Assembly: GCF_025999835.1 (NCBI RefSeq)
Contig: NZ_AP025628.1
Span: forward strand, 2,914,001-2,978,000
Origin: Caldinitratiruptor microaerophilus
GTDB taxonomy: Bacteria > Bacillota > Sulfobacillia > Symbiobacteriales > ZC4RG38
Direction of reading: 5' to 3'
DNA: 64,000 nt
In this document: positions 47,615 to 56,479 of the stretch, piece by piece
Position numbering within the stretch: the stretch's first letter is position 1
Layout: every line of letters starts with the position of its first letter
Program-made: the position numbers and the translations under genes
The notes under the pieces: model-generated
The model's input: only the letters and a program-made list of their open reading frames with translations
Told to the model about the DNA's origin: nothing
The model's database searches: none

Positions 47615-49000
47615 TCAGCCTGCGCTCGCGCCGGTAGCGCGGGCACAGGCGCTCTCCCGCTCCAGCTTGAGGGTGACGAGCCGGCCGTCGGCGAGGGTGA
47701 GCGCCACGAAGCCGGGCACCACGGCGGGCTGGGCGGCGGGCGGTGCCGGCAGCGGGTGCTCCCAGACCGGAGCGCCGCCGGCCAGTGAGCGGGCGACGAG
47801 GCAGGGTCCGGGCCCCGCGCCCAGCGCAAGCGTGCCCGCCACCGCCACCGGCAAGGGGTCCGGGGGCGCTGAATCGTCCCCGTGCGGCCCGGCCACCTGC
47901 CAGCGGTACTCGCCGGTCCTGAGGTCGACCGCCCCGCCCGGGTAGACGGCCACCTCGCCCGCCACGGCGGGGGGCGCCGGCTCCGCCACCGACCAGCGCA
48001 GGACGCCGTCGGCGGCGCGCCGCGCCTGGCCGCCGATCAGGAGGAGATCGCCGGCGCATGCCGGCGGCACGTGGGGTGCGGCGGCGTGCCGCCACAGCAC
48101 TTCGCCCGTCTGCGGCGCCAGGGCCACGACCTCGTCCCCCAGGACGGCATACACGCCGGCCTCGGTCGCCGCCGGCGCCAGGGCGATCCCTTCCTTCGCC
48201 TCGTGGCGCCACACGCGGGCGCCGGTCTTCACCTCCAGCGCCCACAGGACCTGGCCGGCGGCCACGAGGAGGAGCCCCTCGGCGACCGCCGGGGCCTGCG
48301 CGGGCCCGTCACCGGCCCGGGTCCGCCAGACGATGCCGCCCCGGAAGGCGTCGACCGCGAGGACGAGCCCGTCCGGCGCCGCCAGGTAGACGAGGCCGTC
48401 GAAGACGGCCGGGGCCGCCAGGGCAGTGCCGGGCGCAGGGTCCAGGTCCAGCCGCCAGCGGGCACGGCCGGTGGCCAGATCCCAGCAGGCATACGCCCCG
48501 TCGCCGAGGCCGGCGTAGACGCGGCCGTACCGCACCACCGGCGGGGAGGGCCGAACCCTCCCCGGGACCCGGGGCCCGGCCTCCCAGGCCGGAGCCGCCC
48601 GCGCGGGGGAGGGGCCGGCCCCCGCCGACCGGCGGTCGGGGGTGCGCCCCCAGAAAGGCCACTCGTCGCCCGCTCCGGGACGCTCGGGGATCACGAGCTG
48701 CTGGCCGGGCAGGATGAACTCCGGGTGGGCCAGGTGGTTGGCGCGCACGATCTCGGCCGGGGTGGAACCGAACCGCCGCGCCAGGTGAAAGACGGTCTCC
48801 CCGGGCCGCACGAGATGCGTGATGCCGCCCGGCGGCGGCACCGGCACCTCGGCGGGTCCGGGGATGATCAGGGCCTGCCCGGGGGCGACGGCGTTGGGGT
48901 CCTCGATCCCGTTCGCGGCGACGATGGCGTGCACGGTGGTGCGGTACCTGCGGGCGATGCTGTAGAGCGTCTCCCCCCTCTGGACGAAGACGAACACCAT
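47615..49000 (-). CDS. protein with two LysM domains and a PQQ-type beta-propeller
   Basis: 461 residues. Two LysM domains (VFVQRGETLYSIARRYRTTVHAIVAANGI and HLVRPGETVFHLARRFGSTPAEIVRANHL) followed by a linker with aromatic WPFWGRTPD, then PQQ/pyrrolo-quinoline-type repeats (e.g. YACWDLATGRARWRLDLD, LAVDAFRGGIVWRTRAG, VVALAPQTGEVLWRHAA). No signal peptide is evident, so it may be a spore-coat or cortex-associated protein rather than exported, as for LysM proteins of sporulation. ATG at 49000 with AGGGGGG 9 nt upstream. It precedes sleB-ypeB by 70 nt, which suggests a sporulation-linked operon. Function unknown. Confidence 0.8.
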   Translation of the reverse strand: MVFVFVQRGETLYSIARRYRTTVHAIVAANGIEDPNAVAPGQALIIPGPAEVPVPPPGGITHLVRPGETVFHLARRFGSTPAEIVRANHLAHPEFILPGQQLVIPERPGAGDEWPFWGRTPDRRSAGAGPSPARAAPAWEAGPRVPGRVRPSPPVVRYGRVYAGLGDGAYACWDLATGRARWRLDLDPAPGTALAAPAVFDGLVYLAAPDGLVLAVDAFRGGIVWRTRAGDGPAQAPAVAEGLLLVAAGQVLWALEVKTGARVWRHEAKEGIALAPAATEAGVYAVLGDEVVALAPQTGEVLWRHAAAPHVPPACAGDLLLIGGQARRAADGVLRWSVAEPAPPAVAGEVAVYPGGAVDLRTGEYRWQVAGPHGDDSAPPDPLPVAVAGTLALGAGPGPCLVARSLAGGAPVWEHPLPAPPAAQPAVVPGFVALTLADGRLVTLKLERESACARATGASAG

Positions 49001-49062
49001 CCGGCGGAGCCCCCCTGAGCCCGTTCTGCACCATCGTACGTCGGGGGGATGCAAGCGGCCGC

Positions 49063-49108
49063 TCTCCCAAACCCACACAAACCTCAACACGCAGGTTTGG
49101 GTTTGGAG
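49063..49108 (-). repeat. imperfect hairpin at the 3' end of the IS607-type element
   Basis: Arms CTCCCAAACCC with GGGTTTGGAG and AAACCT with AGGTTT, interrupted by a small internal bulge, lying a few nt past the tnpB stop on the minus strand. It could end the tnpB transcript and lie close to or within the omega-RNA region of the element. Confidence 0.5.
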
Positions 49109-49111
49109 CTG

Positions 49112-50512
49112 TCATGCTCCGCATTTGATTTCCTGGCGGCTGGCGGCGTGATCATCCACCCGCCCGCCGGCGGCCCTCGGCATCTCCCGGATGCCTAGGC
49201 CGTCGAACCGCCAGGCCCGCCTGGTCCGGACGGCCACATGACCTCCCAGGTGGCCCGAGCAGGGCACCCCAAACTTTGCCAGCACCCGCGCCAGGCCGTT
49301 CAGGGCGGCGTTCTCGTCCCGGATGTGGCGCGTCCCGCAGTCTGGGCAGGTCCACTGCCGCACTTCGGGAGGAATCCCGTCCGGCGCCGCGCTGCCGCAC
49401 GCGCCGCACGTCCGCGTCGTGCCGCGTTCCTCCCAGACGCCGTAGACCTTCCCCGACCGCGCCGCCGTCCACGCCAGGGTCTCCTTGAACCGCCCGATCA
49501 GCGACTGGTTGTTCATGGCCCGGCGCATCTTGGTGCTGATTCCGCCGCCGTGCGGCGTGTAGTCCCCCACGAACACCCCGTCGTACTCCCGGTACAGCCG
49601 GTTGGCCACCGTGCGCAGGTACACCTTCGTCTGCTCTCGGCGCACCCGCCACAATTCATCCAACACAGCGTTCAGCCTCTGCCACCGCCGGGACGGCCGC
49701 CAGGACACCGACCCGCCGGGGCGGACCACCCGGACCGACTTCCGCCGGCACCGGTCCCGCAGCGACTTCACCTCGTCGATCCGCCGGTCCAGCGCCTTCA
49801 GGAACCACGGGTTGGCGATCTCCGTCGCCACGCCTTCCGTGTCCACCCCGTACCCCAGGTTCCTGTGGTTCGGGTCGATGGCGATGATCCGGCCTGCGGG
49901 CCGCGTGTCCGGAAGCACCCGCTCCACGGTGAAGACGGCATAGTAGATCCTCCCCTCCTTGGTGATGCGAAGCTGCCGCACCATGTCGTGACGGAACCAG
50001 TCCGGCGGCGGCTCGGCCAGCCGGACGGTGACGTGGACCCGCCGCCGCCGGCCCGATTCGGGGTCCAGCGACTGTCCCAGGGACAGTTCCAGCATCCGGC
50101 CGTGCAGGGCATAGCCCTTCCAGGGCTCGTCGTACAGGAGCGAGAACCATTTCCGCTTCCACGGCCGGAACCGCGGCCAGCGCACCCCACGGACCCGTCG
50201 TCCGTGGCGGCCCTTCTGGTGTTCCCGGATCGCCCAGCTCAGCCGCAGGGCCGCGTTCTTCAGCACCGACGAGTGGACCGTCCGAAGGAAGGGGAATTCC
50301 TGCTTCAAAGCGGGAATCCGATCCCGCAGGCCCCGCTCGGTGTACAGGACACGCGCCGCATCCGGGTCCCGGGTCTCCCGGAACCGCTGCCGCAGCGCGT
50401 TTGCCTCTTCCAGCAGGCGGTTGTAGAGCCAGTTGGCGATCCGGGACTGCCCGTCCAGCACCGCCGCGGTGTGCCCGTCCACTTCAAGCCGCATCTTCAG
50501 GGCGGATCGCAT
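49112..50512 (-). CDS. tnpB: TnpB (IS605/IS607-type RNA-guided nuclease), variant RuvC-II
   Basis: 466 residues: N-terminal OrfB-type helical domain, RuvC-I Asp213 in AIDPNHRNLGYG, a zinc finger (Cys369, Cys372, Cys389, Cys392: CGACG and CPDCG), and RuvC-III Asp399 in HIRDENAALN. At the RuvC-II position where most TnpB have a Glu (xxxEDL), this protein reads VFVGDYTP (Gly316, Asp317), so the canonical Glu is absent. Start ATG at 50512 has AAGGAGG 6 nt upstream and overlaps the tnpA end by 29 bp. Known role: RNA-guided cleavage that favours element retention. Activity of this variant is not known. Confidence 0.9.
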   Translation of the reverse strand: MRSALKMRLEVDGHTAAVLDGQSRIANWLYNRLLEEANALRQRFRETRDPDAARVLYTERGLRDRIPALKQEFPFLRTVHSSVLKNAALRLSWAIREHQKGRHGRRVRGVRWPRFRPWKRKWFSLLYDEPWKGYALHGRMLELSLGQSLDPESGRRRRVHVTVRLAEPPPDWFRHDMVRQLRITKEGRIYYAVFTVERVLPDTRPAGRIIAIDPNHRNLGYGVDTEGVATEIANPWFLKALDRRIDEVKSLRDRCRRKSVRVVRPGGSVSWRPSRRWQRLNAVLDELWRVRREQTKVYLRTVANRLYREYDGVFVGDYTPHGGGISTKMRRAMNNQSLIGRFKETLAWTAARSGKVYGVWEERGTTRTCGACGSAAPDGIPPEVRQWTCPDCGTRHIRDENAALNGLARVLAKFGVPCSGHLGGHVAVRTRRAWRFDGLGIREMPRAAGGRVDDHAASRQEIKCGA

Positions 50513-51116
50513 CGGCCGCCTCCTTCAGCCGCTGCATGACCTCCCGGTTCTTCCGGCTGCGGCTGCCGTACAGCCGGGCGGAGAAGACCGTGATGATCTC
50601 CAGCACGTCCTGCACCAGCTCCTCCTCGAAGGACGCCTCCTCGGACGCGCCCAGGATCACCACCTCCGTGCCGAAGTGCTCGCGCAGGGAGAAGACCAGC
50701 TCCGATCCGAAGCGCAGCAGGCGGTCCTTGTGGGTGACCACGAGCCGGCCCACCCGTCCGGTGCAGATCCGGCGGATCCGCTCCCGCAGGCCCCGCTTGT
50801 GGCAGTTGAGGCCGGACCCCAGATCCCGGATGACCTCATACCGCCAGCCGTTGGCGGCACAGAAGGCTTCCAGGAGGGCGACCTGGCGGTCCAGGTCGGC
50901 CTTCTGATCGTGGCTGGACACGCGGGCGTAGGCGATGGTGATCCGGTCCTGCTGCTGCGGGGCCCGCGGAACCAGGCCGCGCAGCACGGCCAGGTCGTAC
51001 CGGCGATGCCCGCCCGGCGTCCGTTCCGCCCGGATCTTGCCTGCCGCCTCCCACCGGCGCAGGGTCTCGGCGGAGACACCAAGTTCTCTGGCAGCCTTTC
51101 CGATTGAGACCTGCAT
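50484..51116 (-). CDS. tnpA: IS607-family serine recombinase (TnpA) with MerR-like HTH
   Basis: 210 residues: N-terminal MerR-like DNA-binding helix-turn-helix (IGKAARELGVSAETLRRWEAAGKIRAERTPGGHRRYD) followed by a serine-recombinase catalytic domain with nucleophile Ser67 in YARVSSHDQKADLDRQ and TGRVGRLVVTHKDRLLRFG. It catalyses strand exchange for IS607 transposition. ATG at 51116. A predicted promoter ends six nt before it, so the transcript may be leaderless. The frame is intact. Confidence 0.93.
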   Translation of the reverse strand: MQVSIGKAARELGVSAETLRRWEAAGKIRAERTPGGHRRYDLAVLRGLVPRAPQQQDRITIAYARVSSHDQKADLDRQVALLEAFCAANGWRYEVIRDLGSGLNCHKRGLRERIRRICTGRVGRLVVTHKDRLLRFGSELVFSLREHFGTEVVILGASEEASFEEELVQDVLEIITVFSARLYGSRSRKNREVMQRLKEAADAIRPEDAA

Positions 51117-51122
51117 ATCCAA

Positions 51123-51151
51123 ATCCTACATGCTGTGAGTGGATATGTCAA
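51123..51151 (-). promoter_or_regulatory. promoter of tnpA, probably giving a leaderless mRNA
   Basis: Minus strand: -35 TTGACA (51151-51146), 17-nt spacer, -10 TAGGAT (51128-51123). The expected transcription start coincides with the ATG at 51116. Confidence 0.6.
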
Positions 51152-51184
51152 GACATGTTGAGGATTTATGGAGCAGTTATGAGC

Positions 51185-51430
51185 CCCCCACTTCACGACC
51201 TCGCACTCCGCCTCCGAGCAGCCCATCTCCCTTGCGACGGCCTCTGCGAGTTCCGCCAGGTGCTCGCCGTGCCCCCCGGTGTACGTATGCTTGGCATCGA
51301 TCGCGTTCGACAGCGCCAGGATCATCTGGAGGTACGACTCCTCCATCTCCTGGTGCAGGACTGCCCGCCGGATCGCGTTGCCCGCCATGTCGGCGATGGT
51401 GCTCATCAGCCGTTGACAGTCCGCCGGCAC
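51185..51430 (-). pseudogene. remnant of an HD-GYP domain gene, truncated at both ends
   Basis: On the minus strand, 82 residues from the GTG at 51430 read as the end of a GAF-like domain (MSTIADMAGNAIRRAVLHQEME) and the start of an HD-GYP domain (LSNAIDAKHTYTGGHGEHLAELAEAVAREMGCSEAE). The catalytic HD and GYP motifs are missing. Homology stops at the G-run next to the IS607 element, and no continuation appears on the other side of the element, where the LysM-PQQ gene starts. So the 3' part of the gene was lost. The GAF part upstream is also absent. Confidence 0.65.
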
Positions 51431-51442
51431 GCTGACTATGAT
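51413..51442 (+). promoter_or_regulatory. sigma-A-type promoter of pyc
   Basis: -35 TTGACA (51413-51418, perfect), 18-nt spacer, -10 TATGAT (51437-51442). The start of transcription should be near 51449, about 35 nt upstream of the pyc GTG. It overlaps the 5' end of the HD-GYP remnant on the other strand. Confidence 0.7.
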
Positions 51443-51483
51443 GCAGACAACTTGAACATGGCGTCCGGCTGGGAGGTGCGCCT

Positions 51484-54400
51484 GTGGCCCACCGGCGGGA
51501 GTTCCGGCGGGTGCTCGTGGCGAATCGGGGCGAGATCGCGACCCGGATCTTCCAGGCGTGCACGGAACTCGGCAAGCAGACCGTCGCCATCTACAGCGAG
51601 GCGGACACCCTGTCCCTGCACCGGTACAAGGCGGACGAGGCGTACCTCGTCGGGGAGGGCCAGTCGCCCGTCGCTGCCTACCTCGACATCGACGGCATCC
51701 TGCGGCTCGCGCGCCAGAAGCAGGTGGACGCCATCCACCCGGGTTACGGCTTCCTGGCGGAGAACCCGGTTTTCGCCCGCCGCTGCGAGGAGGCGGGGAT
51801 CGCCTTCATCGGCCCCGAGCCGCGCCACCTGGAACTCTTCGGCGACAAGGTGGCCGCCCGCCGCCTCGCCCGGGAGGCCGGCCTGCCCGTCGTCCCCGGC
51901 ACCGACGAGCCCGTGGCGTCGGAGGCGGAAGCGCTCGCCTTCGCCCGGGAGCACGGGTACCCGGTCATCGTCAAGGCGGTGGCCGGGGGCGGCGGCCGGG
52001 GGATGCGGGTGGTCCGGGGCGAAGCGGAACTCCTCCTTGCCCTGGAGAGCGCCCGCTCCGAGGCCCGGGCCGCCTTCGGCGACGGCTCGGTGTACCTGGA
52101 GCGCCTGGTGCAGAGCCCCCGGCACATCGAGGTGCAGGTCCTGGGGGACCGGTCGGGCCGGGTCATCCACCTGTGGGAGCGGGACTGCTCGGTCCAGCGC
52201 CGCCATCAGAAGGTGGTGGAGGTGGCGCCGGCCGTCCGCCTGGACCCCGGGCTCCGGGAGGCCATCTGCCAGGCCGCCGTGGCCCTCATGACCCGGGCGG
52301 GGTACGTGAACGCGGGCACCGTGGAGTTCCTCGTCGACCGCGAGGGGCGCTTCTACTTCATCGAGGTCAACCCCCGCATCCAGGTCGAGCACACCATCAC
52401 CGAGCTGATCCTCGGGGTCGACATCGTCCAGGCGCAGATCCGCCTGGCGGAGGGCTACCTCCTCTCGGAGCTCGGGCCGATCCTGCCCGACCCGGAGCGA
52501 TTGGTCCCCCGGGGGTACGCCATCCAGTGCCGGGTCACGACGGAGGACCCCGAGAACGCCTTCCTCCCGGACACCGGCCGCATCACGGCCTTCCGCGCCC
52601 CCGGCGGGTTCGGCGTGCGCCTCGACGTGGGGGGCGGCCACGCCGGCGCCGAGATCACCCCACACTACGACTCCCTCCTGGTCAAGCTCAGCACCTGGGC
52701 CCTCACCTTCGAGCAGGCGGCCCGCAAGATGCACCGGGCGCTGCAGGAGTTCCGGGTGCGCGGGGTCAAGACGAACATCCCCTTCCTGGAGAACGTCGTC
52801 ACCCACCCCGACTTCCTGGCCGGGCGGGTGGACACCGGGTTCATCGACTCCCACCCCGAACTCCTCCAGTTCCCGCCCCGGCGGGACCGGGGGACCCGGC
52901 TCCTGCGCTACATCGCCCACGTGGTGGTGAACGGCTCCGAGGGGGTCCGGCCCGGCACCCGCAAGCCGAACCTCCGTCCCGCACCGGTGCCGCCCCCGGA
53001 CCCCGACTGGACCCCGCCCCCCACGGCCAAGGCGATCCTGGACCGGGACGGGCCGGAAGCCCTGGCCGGCTGGGTGCGGGCGCAGAAGCGGCTCCTCCTC
53101 TGCGACACGACCATGCGGGACGCCCACCAGTCCCTGCTCGCCACGCGGGTGCGCTCCCACGACATCCTCCGCATCGCCGAGGCCACCGGCCGCCTGGCCC
53201 CCGACCTCTTCGCGCTGGAGTGCTGGGGCGGCGCCACCTTCGACACGGCGTACCGCTTCCTCAAGGAAGACCCGTGGGAACGCCTGGCGGCCCTTCGCCG
53301 CCGGATCCCCCACGTCCTCTTCATGATGCTTCTGCGCGGCCAGAGCGTGGTGGGGTACGGCAGCTACCCCGACAACGTCGTGCGGGCCTTCGTGCGCGAG
53401 GCCGCCGCGGCGGGCATCGACATCTTCCGCATCTTCGACAGCCTCAACTACCTGCCGAACATGGAGGTCGCCATCGACGCCGTCCGGGCGGCGAGCAAGG
53501 TGGCAGAGGTGGCCCTGTGTTACACCGGCGACATCCTGGACCCGCACCGCACCCGCTACGACCTCCGCTACTACGTGCGGCTGGCGAAGGAGATCGAGCG
53601 GGCCGGCGCGCACATGCTGGCCATCAAGGACATGGCCGGGCTCCTCAAGCCCCAGGCGGCCTACCGGCTGGTGAAAGCGCTGAAGGAGGAGGTGGGCCTC
53701 CCCGTCCACCTGCACACCCACGACACGGCCGGCGCCGGAGTGGCGGCGGTGCTCAAGGCCGCCGAGGCGGGGGTGGACATCGCCGACGCGGCCCTCGGCG
53801 CCATGGCGGGCGGCACGTCCCAGCCGAGCCTGAACGCTGTGGTCGCCGCCCTGGAGGGTACCGACCGGGCCACGGGAATCGACCTGGACCGCCTCCAGGC
53901 CCTGTCCGACTACTGGGAGGTCGTGCGGACCTACTACTTCCCGTTCGAGGGCGGCTCGAACGCCCCGAACGCCTCCGTGTACCGCCACCAGGTCCCCGGC
54001 GGGCAGTTCACCAACCTGCGGCAGCAGGCCGAGGCGCTGGGGCTCGGGGACCGGTGGCCGGAGGTCGTCCGGGCCTATGCGCAGGTGGACGAACTCCTCG
54101 GCGAGCTCATCAAGGTCACCCCGTCCTCGAAGATGGTGGGCGACTTCGCCCTCTTCCTGGTGCAACAGGGCCTGACGCCGGCAGAGCTCGTGCGCCGGGC
54201 GCCCGAGCTCGACTTCCCGCAGTCGGTGGTCGACTTCTTCCGCGGCCTCCTGGGCCAGCCCCCGTACGGGTTCCCCGAAGAGCTGCAGCGGGCCGTGCTC
54301 CGGGGCGAGGAGCCCATCCGGGGGCGGCCGGGGGCGCTCCTGCCGCCGGCCGACTTCGACGCGGCGCGGGCGGCGCTGGCCGCCCGCACAGGCCGGCCGC

Positions 54401-54948
54401 CCGCCGAGCGGGAGGTCGTCTCCTACCTCCTCTTCCCCCAGGTCGTGCTCGACTACCTCCGCCACCACGAAGAGTACGGGGACACGTCCGTCCTCGACAC
54501 CCCCACCTTCCTGTACGGCCTGCGCCACGGCGAGCAGGTGGCGGTGGAGATCGAACCGGGGAAGACCCTCATCATCAAGCTCACCGCCGTGGGCGAGCCC
54601 ATGCCGGACGGCACCCGGATCGTCTACTTCGAGCTGAACGGGACGCCGCGGGAGGTGCGGATCCGGGACCGGCAGGCGGCCTCGGCCCTGCCGGTGCGCC
54701 CCCGGGCCGAGCGGGGCAACCCCCGCCACGTGGGCGCCTCGATGCCGGGCAAGATTCTCAAGGTGCTGGTCGAGCCCGGCGACGAGGTGCGGAAGGGCGA
54801 GCAGCTGGTCGTGATCGAGGCGATGAAGATGGAGACCGTCATCACCTCGCCGGCCGACGGGCGCGTGGAGGCCGTGCTCGTGCACCCCGGCGAGGCCGTG
54901 GAGGCCGGCGACCTGCTCATCCGGCTGGCAGGCGGCGCCGGAACCTGA
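51484..54948 (+). CDS. pyc: pyruvate carboxylase
   Basis: 1154 residues, biotin-dependent carboxylation of pyruvate to oxaloacetate (anaplerosis). Domains in order: biotin carboxylase (LVANRGEIATRIFQA, ATP-grasp KAVAGGGGRGMRVV, EVNPRIQVEHT), carboxyltransferase (LLLCDTTMRDAHQSLLATRVR ... LHTHDTAGAG), PYC allosteric linker, and a C-terminal biotinyl domain with the lysine in EAMKMET (about residue 1115). Full length and intact. GTG at 51484 with GGAGGTG about 6 nt upstream; strong promoter at 51413. It is convergent with the decarboxylase gene, with 10 bp between stops. Confidence 0.98.
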   Translation: MAHRREFRRVLVANRGEIATRIFQACTELGKQTVAIYSEADTLSLHRYKADEAYLVGEGQSPVAAYLDIDGILRLARQKQVDAIHPGYGFLAENPVFARRCEEAGIAFIGPEPRHLELFGDKVAARRLAREAGLPVVPGTDEPVASEAEALAFAREHGYPVIVKAVAGGGGRGMRVVRGEAELLLALESARSEARAAFGDGSVYLERLVQSPRHIEVQVLGDRSGRVIHLWERDCSVQRRHQKVVEVAPAVRLDPGLREAICQAAVALMTRAGYVNAGTVEFLVDREGRFYFIEVNPRIQVEHTITELILGVDIVQAQIRLAEGYLLSELGPILPDPERLVPRGYAIQCRVTTEDPENAFLPDTGRITAFRAPGGFGVRLDVGGGHAGAEITPHYDSLLVKLSTWALTFEQAARKMHRALQEFRVRGVKTNIPFLENVVTHPDFLAGRVDTGFIDSHPELLQFPPRRDRGTRLLRYIAHVVVNGSEGVRPGTRKPNLRPAPVPPPDPDWTPPPTAKAILDRDGPEALAGWVRAQKRLLLCDTTMRDAHQSLLATRVRSHDILRIAEATGRLAPDLFALECWGGATFDTAYRFLKEDPWERLAALRRRIPHVLFMMLLRGQSVVGYGSYPDNVVRAFVREAAAAGIDIFRIFDSLNYLPNMEVAIDAVRAASKVAEVALCYTGDILDPHRTRYDLRYYVRLAKEIERAGAHMLAIKDMAGLLKPQAAYRLVKALKEEVGLPVHLHTHDTAGAGVAAVLKAAEAGVDIADAALGAMAGGTSQPSLNAVVAALEGTDRATGIDLDRLQALSDYWEVVRTYYFPFEGGSNAPNASVYRHQVPGGQFTNLRQQAEALGLGDRWPEVVRAYAQVDELLGELIKVTPSSKMVGDFALFLVQQGLTPAELVRRAPELDFPQSVVDFFRGLLGQPPYGFPEELQRAVLRGEEPIRGRPGALLPPADFDAARAALAARTGRPPAEREVVSYLLFPQVVLDYLRHHEEYGDTSVLDTPTFLYGLRHGEQVAVEIEPGKTLIIKLTAVGEPMPDGTRIVYFELNGTPREVRIRDRQAASALPVRPRAERGNPRHVGASMPGKILKVLVEPGDEVRKGEQLVVIEAMKMETVITSPADGRVEAVLVHPGEAVEAGDLLIRLAGGAGT

Positions 54949-54958
54949 TCGCCCGGCG

Positions 54959-56419
54959 TCAGCCCCGGCGGACCACGCGGATCTCGCGCAGCGTCTCGTC
55001 CTCCGGCCCCTGCACGGGGTACCCGGCCGCCAGGTGGTCGAGGATGTAGGCGATGTTGCCGGAGGTGATGATCTCCCCCGGGGCCAGGATCGGGATGCCG
55101 GGCGGGTAGACCATCACGAACTCGGCGGAGATCCGGCCCTCCGACTCGGCCAGGGGCACCGCCTCGCTGGGGGCGTAGAACGCCTCCCGGGGCGTCATGA
55201 CGAGCTCGGGTAGCTCGGGCAGACGGACCCGCACGTGGTTGGCCGGGCGGCGGCGGTAGTGGCGCTCGGCGATCGCCCGCAGCGCGTCCACCAGGGCCCG
55301 GATCTCGAACTCGGTATCGCCAATCGACACCACGCAGAGGATGTTGTAGAGGTCGCTCAGCTCGATCTCGATGTTGAACTCCTCACGGAGGGTCTGCTCG
55401 ACCTCCGCGCCCGTCACACCCAGCTCCTTCACGGAGATGCAGAGCTTGGTGGGGTCGTAGTCGAACCGGGCCGAGGTGAGGCCGATCGCATCGGGCCCCA
55501 GGCAGTACAGCCCCGGGATGCGGCCGATCTCCGCCCGGGCCTGGTCGGCCAGGGCGATGGCCCGGCTGAGGAGGTCCCGCCCCCGGGTCGCCAGGTGCTT
55601 GCGGGCGACGTCCAGGGAGGCGAGGAGCAGGTAGGACGTGCTCGTCGTGTGGAGAAGCGAGAGCACCGCCTGCACCCGGGAGGCCGTGACGAGCCCTTCC
55701 CGCACGTTCAGGACCGAGGCCTGCGTCAGCGCCCCGCCGAGCTTGTGGACGCTGGTCGCCGACATGTCGGCGCCCGCCTGCATGGCCGACAGCGGCAGCC
55801 GCTCGTGGAAGTGCACGTGCACGCCGTGGGCCTCGTCGACCAGCACCGGGACCCCGTGGGCGTGGGCGACCTCGACGATCGACTTGAGGTCGGCCGCCAC
55901 CCCGTAGTACGTGGGGTTGATCACCAGCACGGCGCGGGCGTCCGGGTGGGCGGCGAGCGTGTCGCGCACGGTCTCGACGCTCACCCCGTGGGCGATGCCG
56001 AGGCGCGTGTCGAGGTCCGGCGCCATGTAGACCGGCCGGGCGCCGGTCAGGAGGATCGCGCTCATCACGCTCTTGTGGACGTTGCGGGGGACCAGGATCT
56101 TCTCCCCCGGCCCCACGGTGGCCATGATCATGGCCATGATCGCGCCGCTCGTGCCCTGCACGGAGAAGAAGGTCGCGTCGGCCCCGAAGGCCTCGGCGGC
56201 GATAGCCTGGGCCTCCTTGATGATCCCGTGCGGGTTGTGGAGGTCGTCCAGCGGGGCGATGTTGATCAGGTCGATGCTCAGGGCGTTCTCGCCGATGAAC
56301 CGGCGGAACTCCGGCGCCATCCCGGCCCCCTTCTTGTGGCCGGGGATGTGGAACTGGATCGGGTTTCTCGCCGCGTGGGCGAGGAGCCCCGTGAAGAGCG
56401 GCGTGTCGAACTGATTCAA
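54959..56419 (-). CDS. speA: Orn/Lys/Arg decarboxylase family protein (probable arginine decarboxylase)
   Basis: 486-residue fold-type I PLP decarboxylase. The PLP lysine is Lys226 in SATSVHKLGGALTQ, preceded by VDEAHGVHVHF; the C-terminal Orn/Lys/Arg domain is present. The length and the start NQFDTPLFTGLLAHA match the Bacillus SpeA type. Arginine is favoured because speB (agmatinase) is present at 35196, giving the path Arg to agmatine to putrescine, with spermidine by SpeE; lysine is not excluded. TTG at 56419 with AGGGGG 9 nt upstream. It is the last gene downstream of the walRK-yycHI operon. Confidence 0.87.
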   Translation of the reverse strand: MNQFDTPLFTGLLAHAARNPIQFHIPGHKKGAGMAPEFRRFIGENALSIDLINIAPLDDLHNPHGIIKEAQAIAAEAFGADATFFSVQGTSGAIMAMIMATVGPGEKILVPRNVHKSVMSAILLTGARPVYMAPDLDTRLGIAHGVSVETVRDTLAAHPDARAVLVINPTYYGVAADLKSIVEVAHAHGVPVLVDEAHGVHVHFHERLPLSAMQAGADMSATSVHKLGGALTQASVLNVREGLVTASRVQAVLSLLHTTSTSYLLLASLDVARKHLATRGRDLLSRAIALADQARAEIGRIPGLYCLGPDAIGLTSARFDYDPTKLCISVKELGVTGAEVEQTLREEFNIEIELSDLYNILCVVSIGDTEFEIRALVDALRAIAERHYRRRPANHVRVRLPELPELVMTPREAFYAPSEAVPLAESEGRISAEFVMVYPPGIPILAPGEIITSGNIAYILDHLAAGYPVQGPEDETLREIRVVRRG

Positions 56420-56479
56420 CCCATCGTGCCCCCTGAGCACGGAAGTGTACCAGAACGGGAACGGGGACACCATCCCGAT

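Larger units (their letters stand above)
49063..51189 (-). mobile_element. IS607-family insertion element (tnpA + tnpB); exact ends not fixed
   Basis: About 2.1 kb carrying a serine recombinase and a TnpB, the two genes of IS607 elements. IS607 elements have no terminal inverted repeats and insert between two Gs. The upstream end lies in a run of six G/C at 51184-51189, where the HD-GYP remnant frame stops. The downstream end is near the hairpin after tnpB. Confidence 0.7.

Noticed and set aside
51558-55049. 1163-codon frame on the plus strand
   Set aside because: It is the shadow of pyc in another frame, with Arg/Pro/Gly-rich translation.
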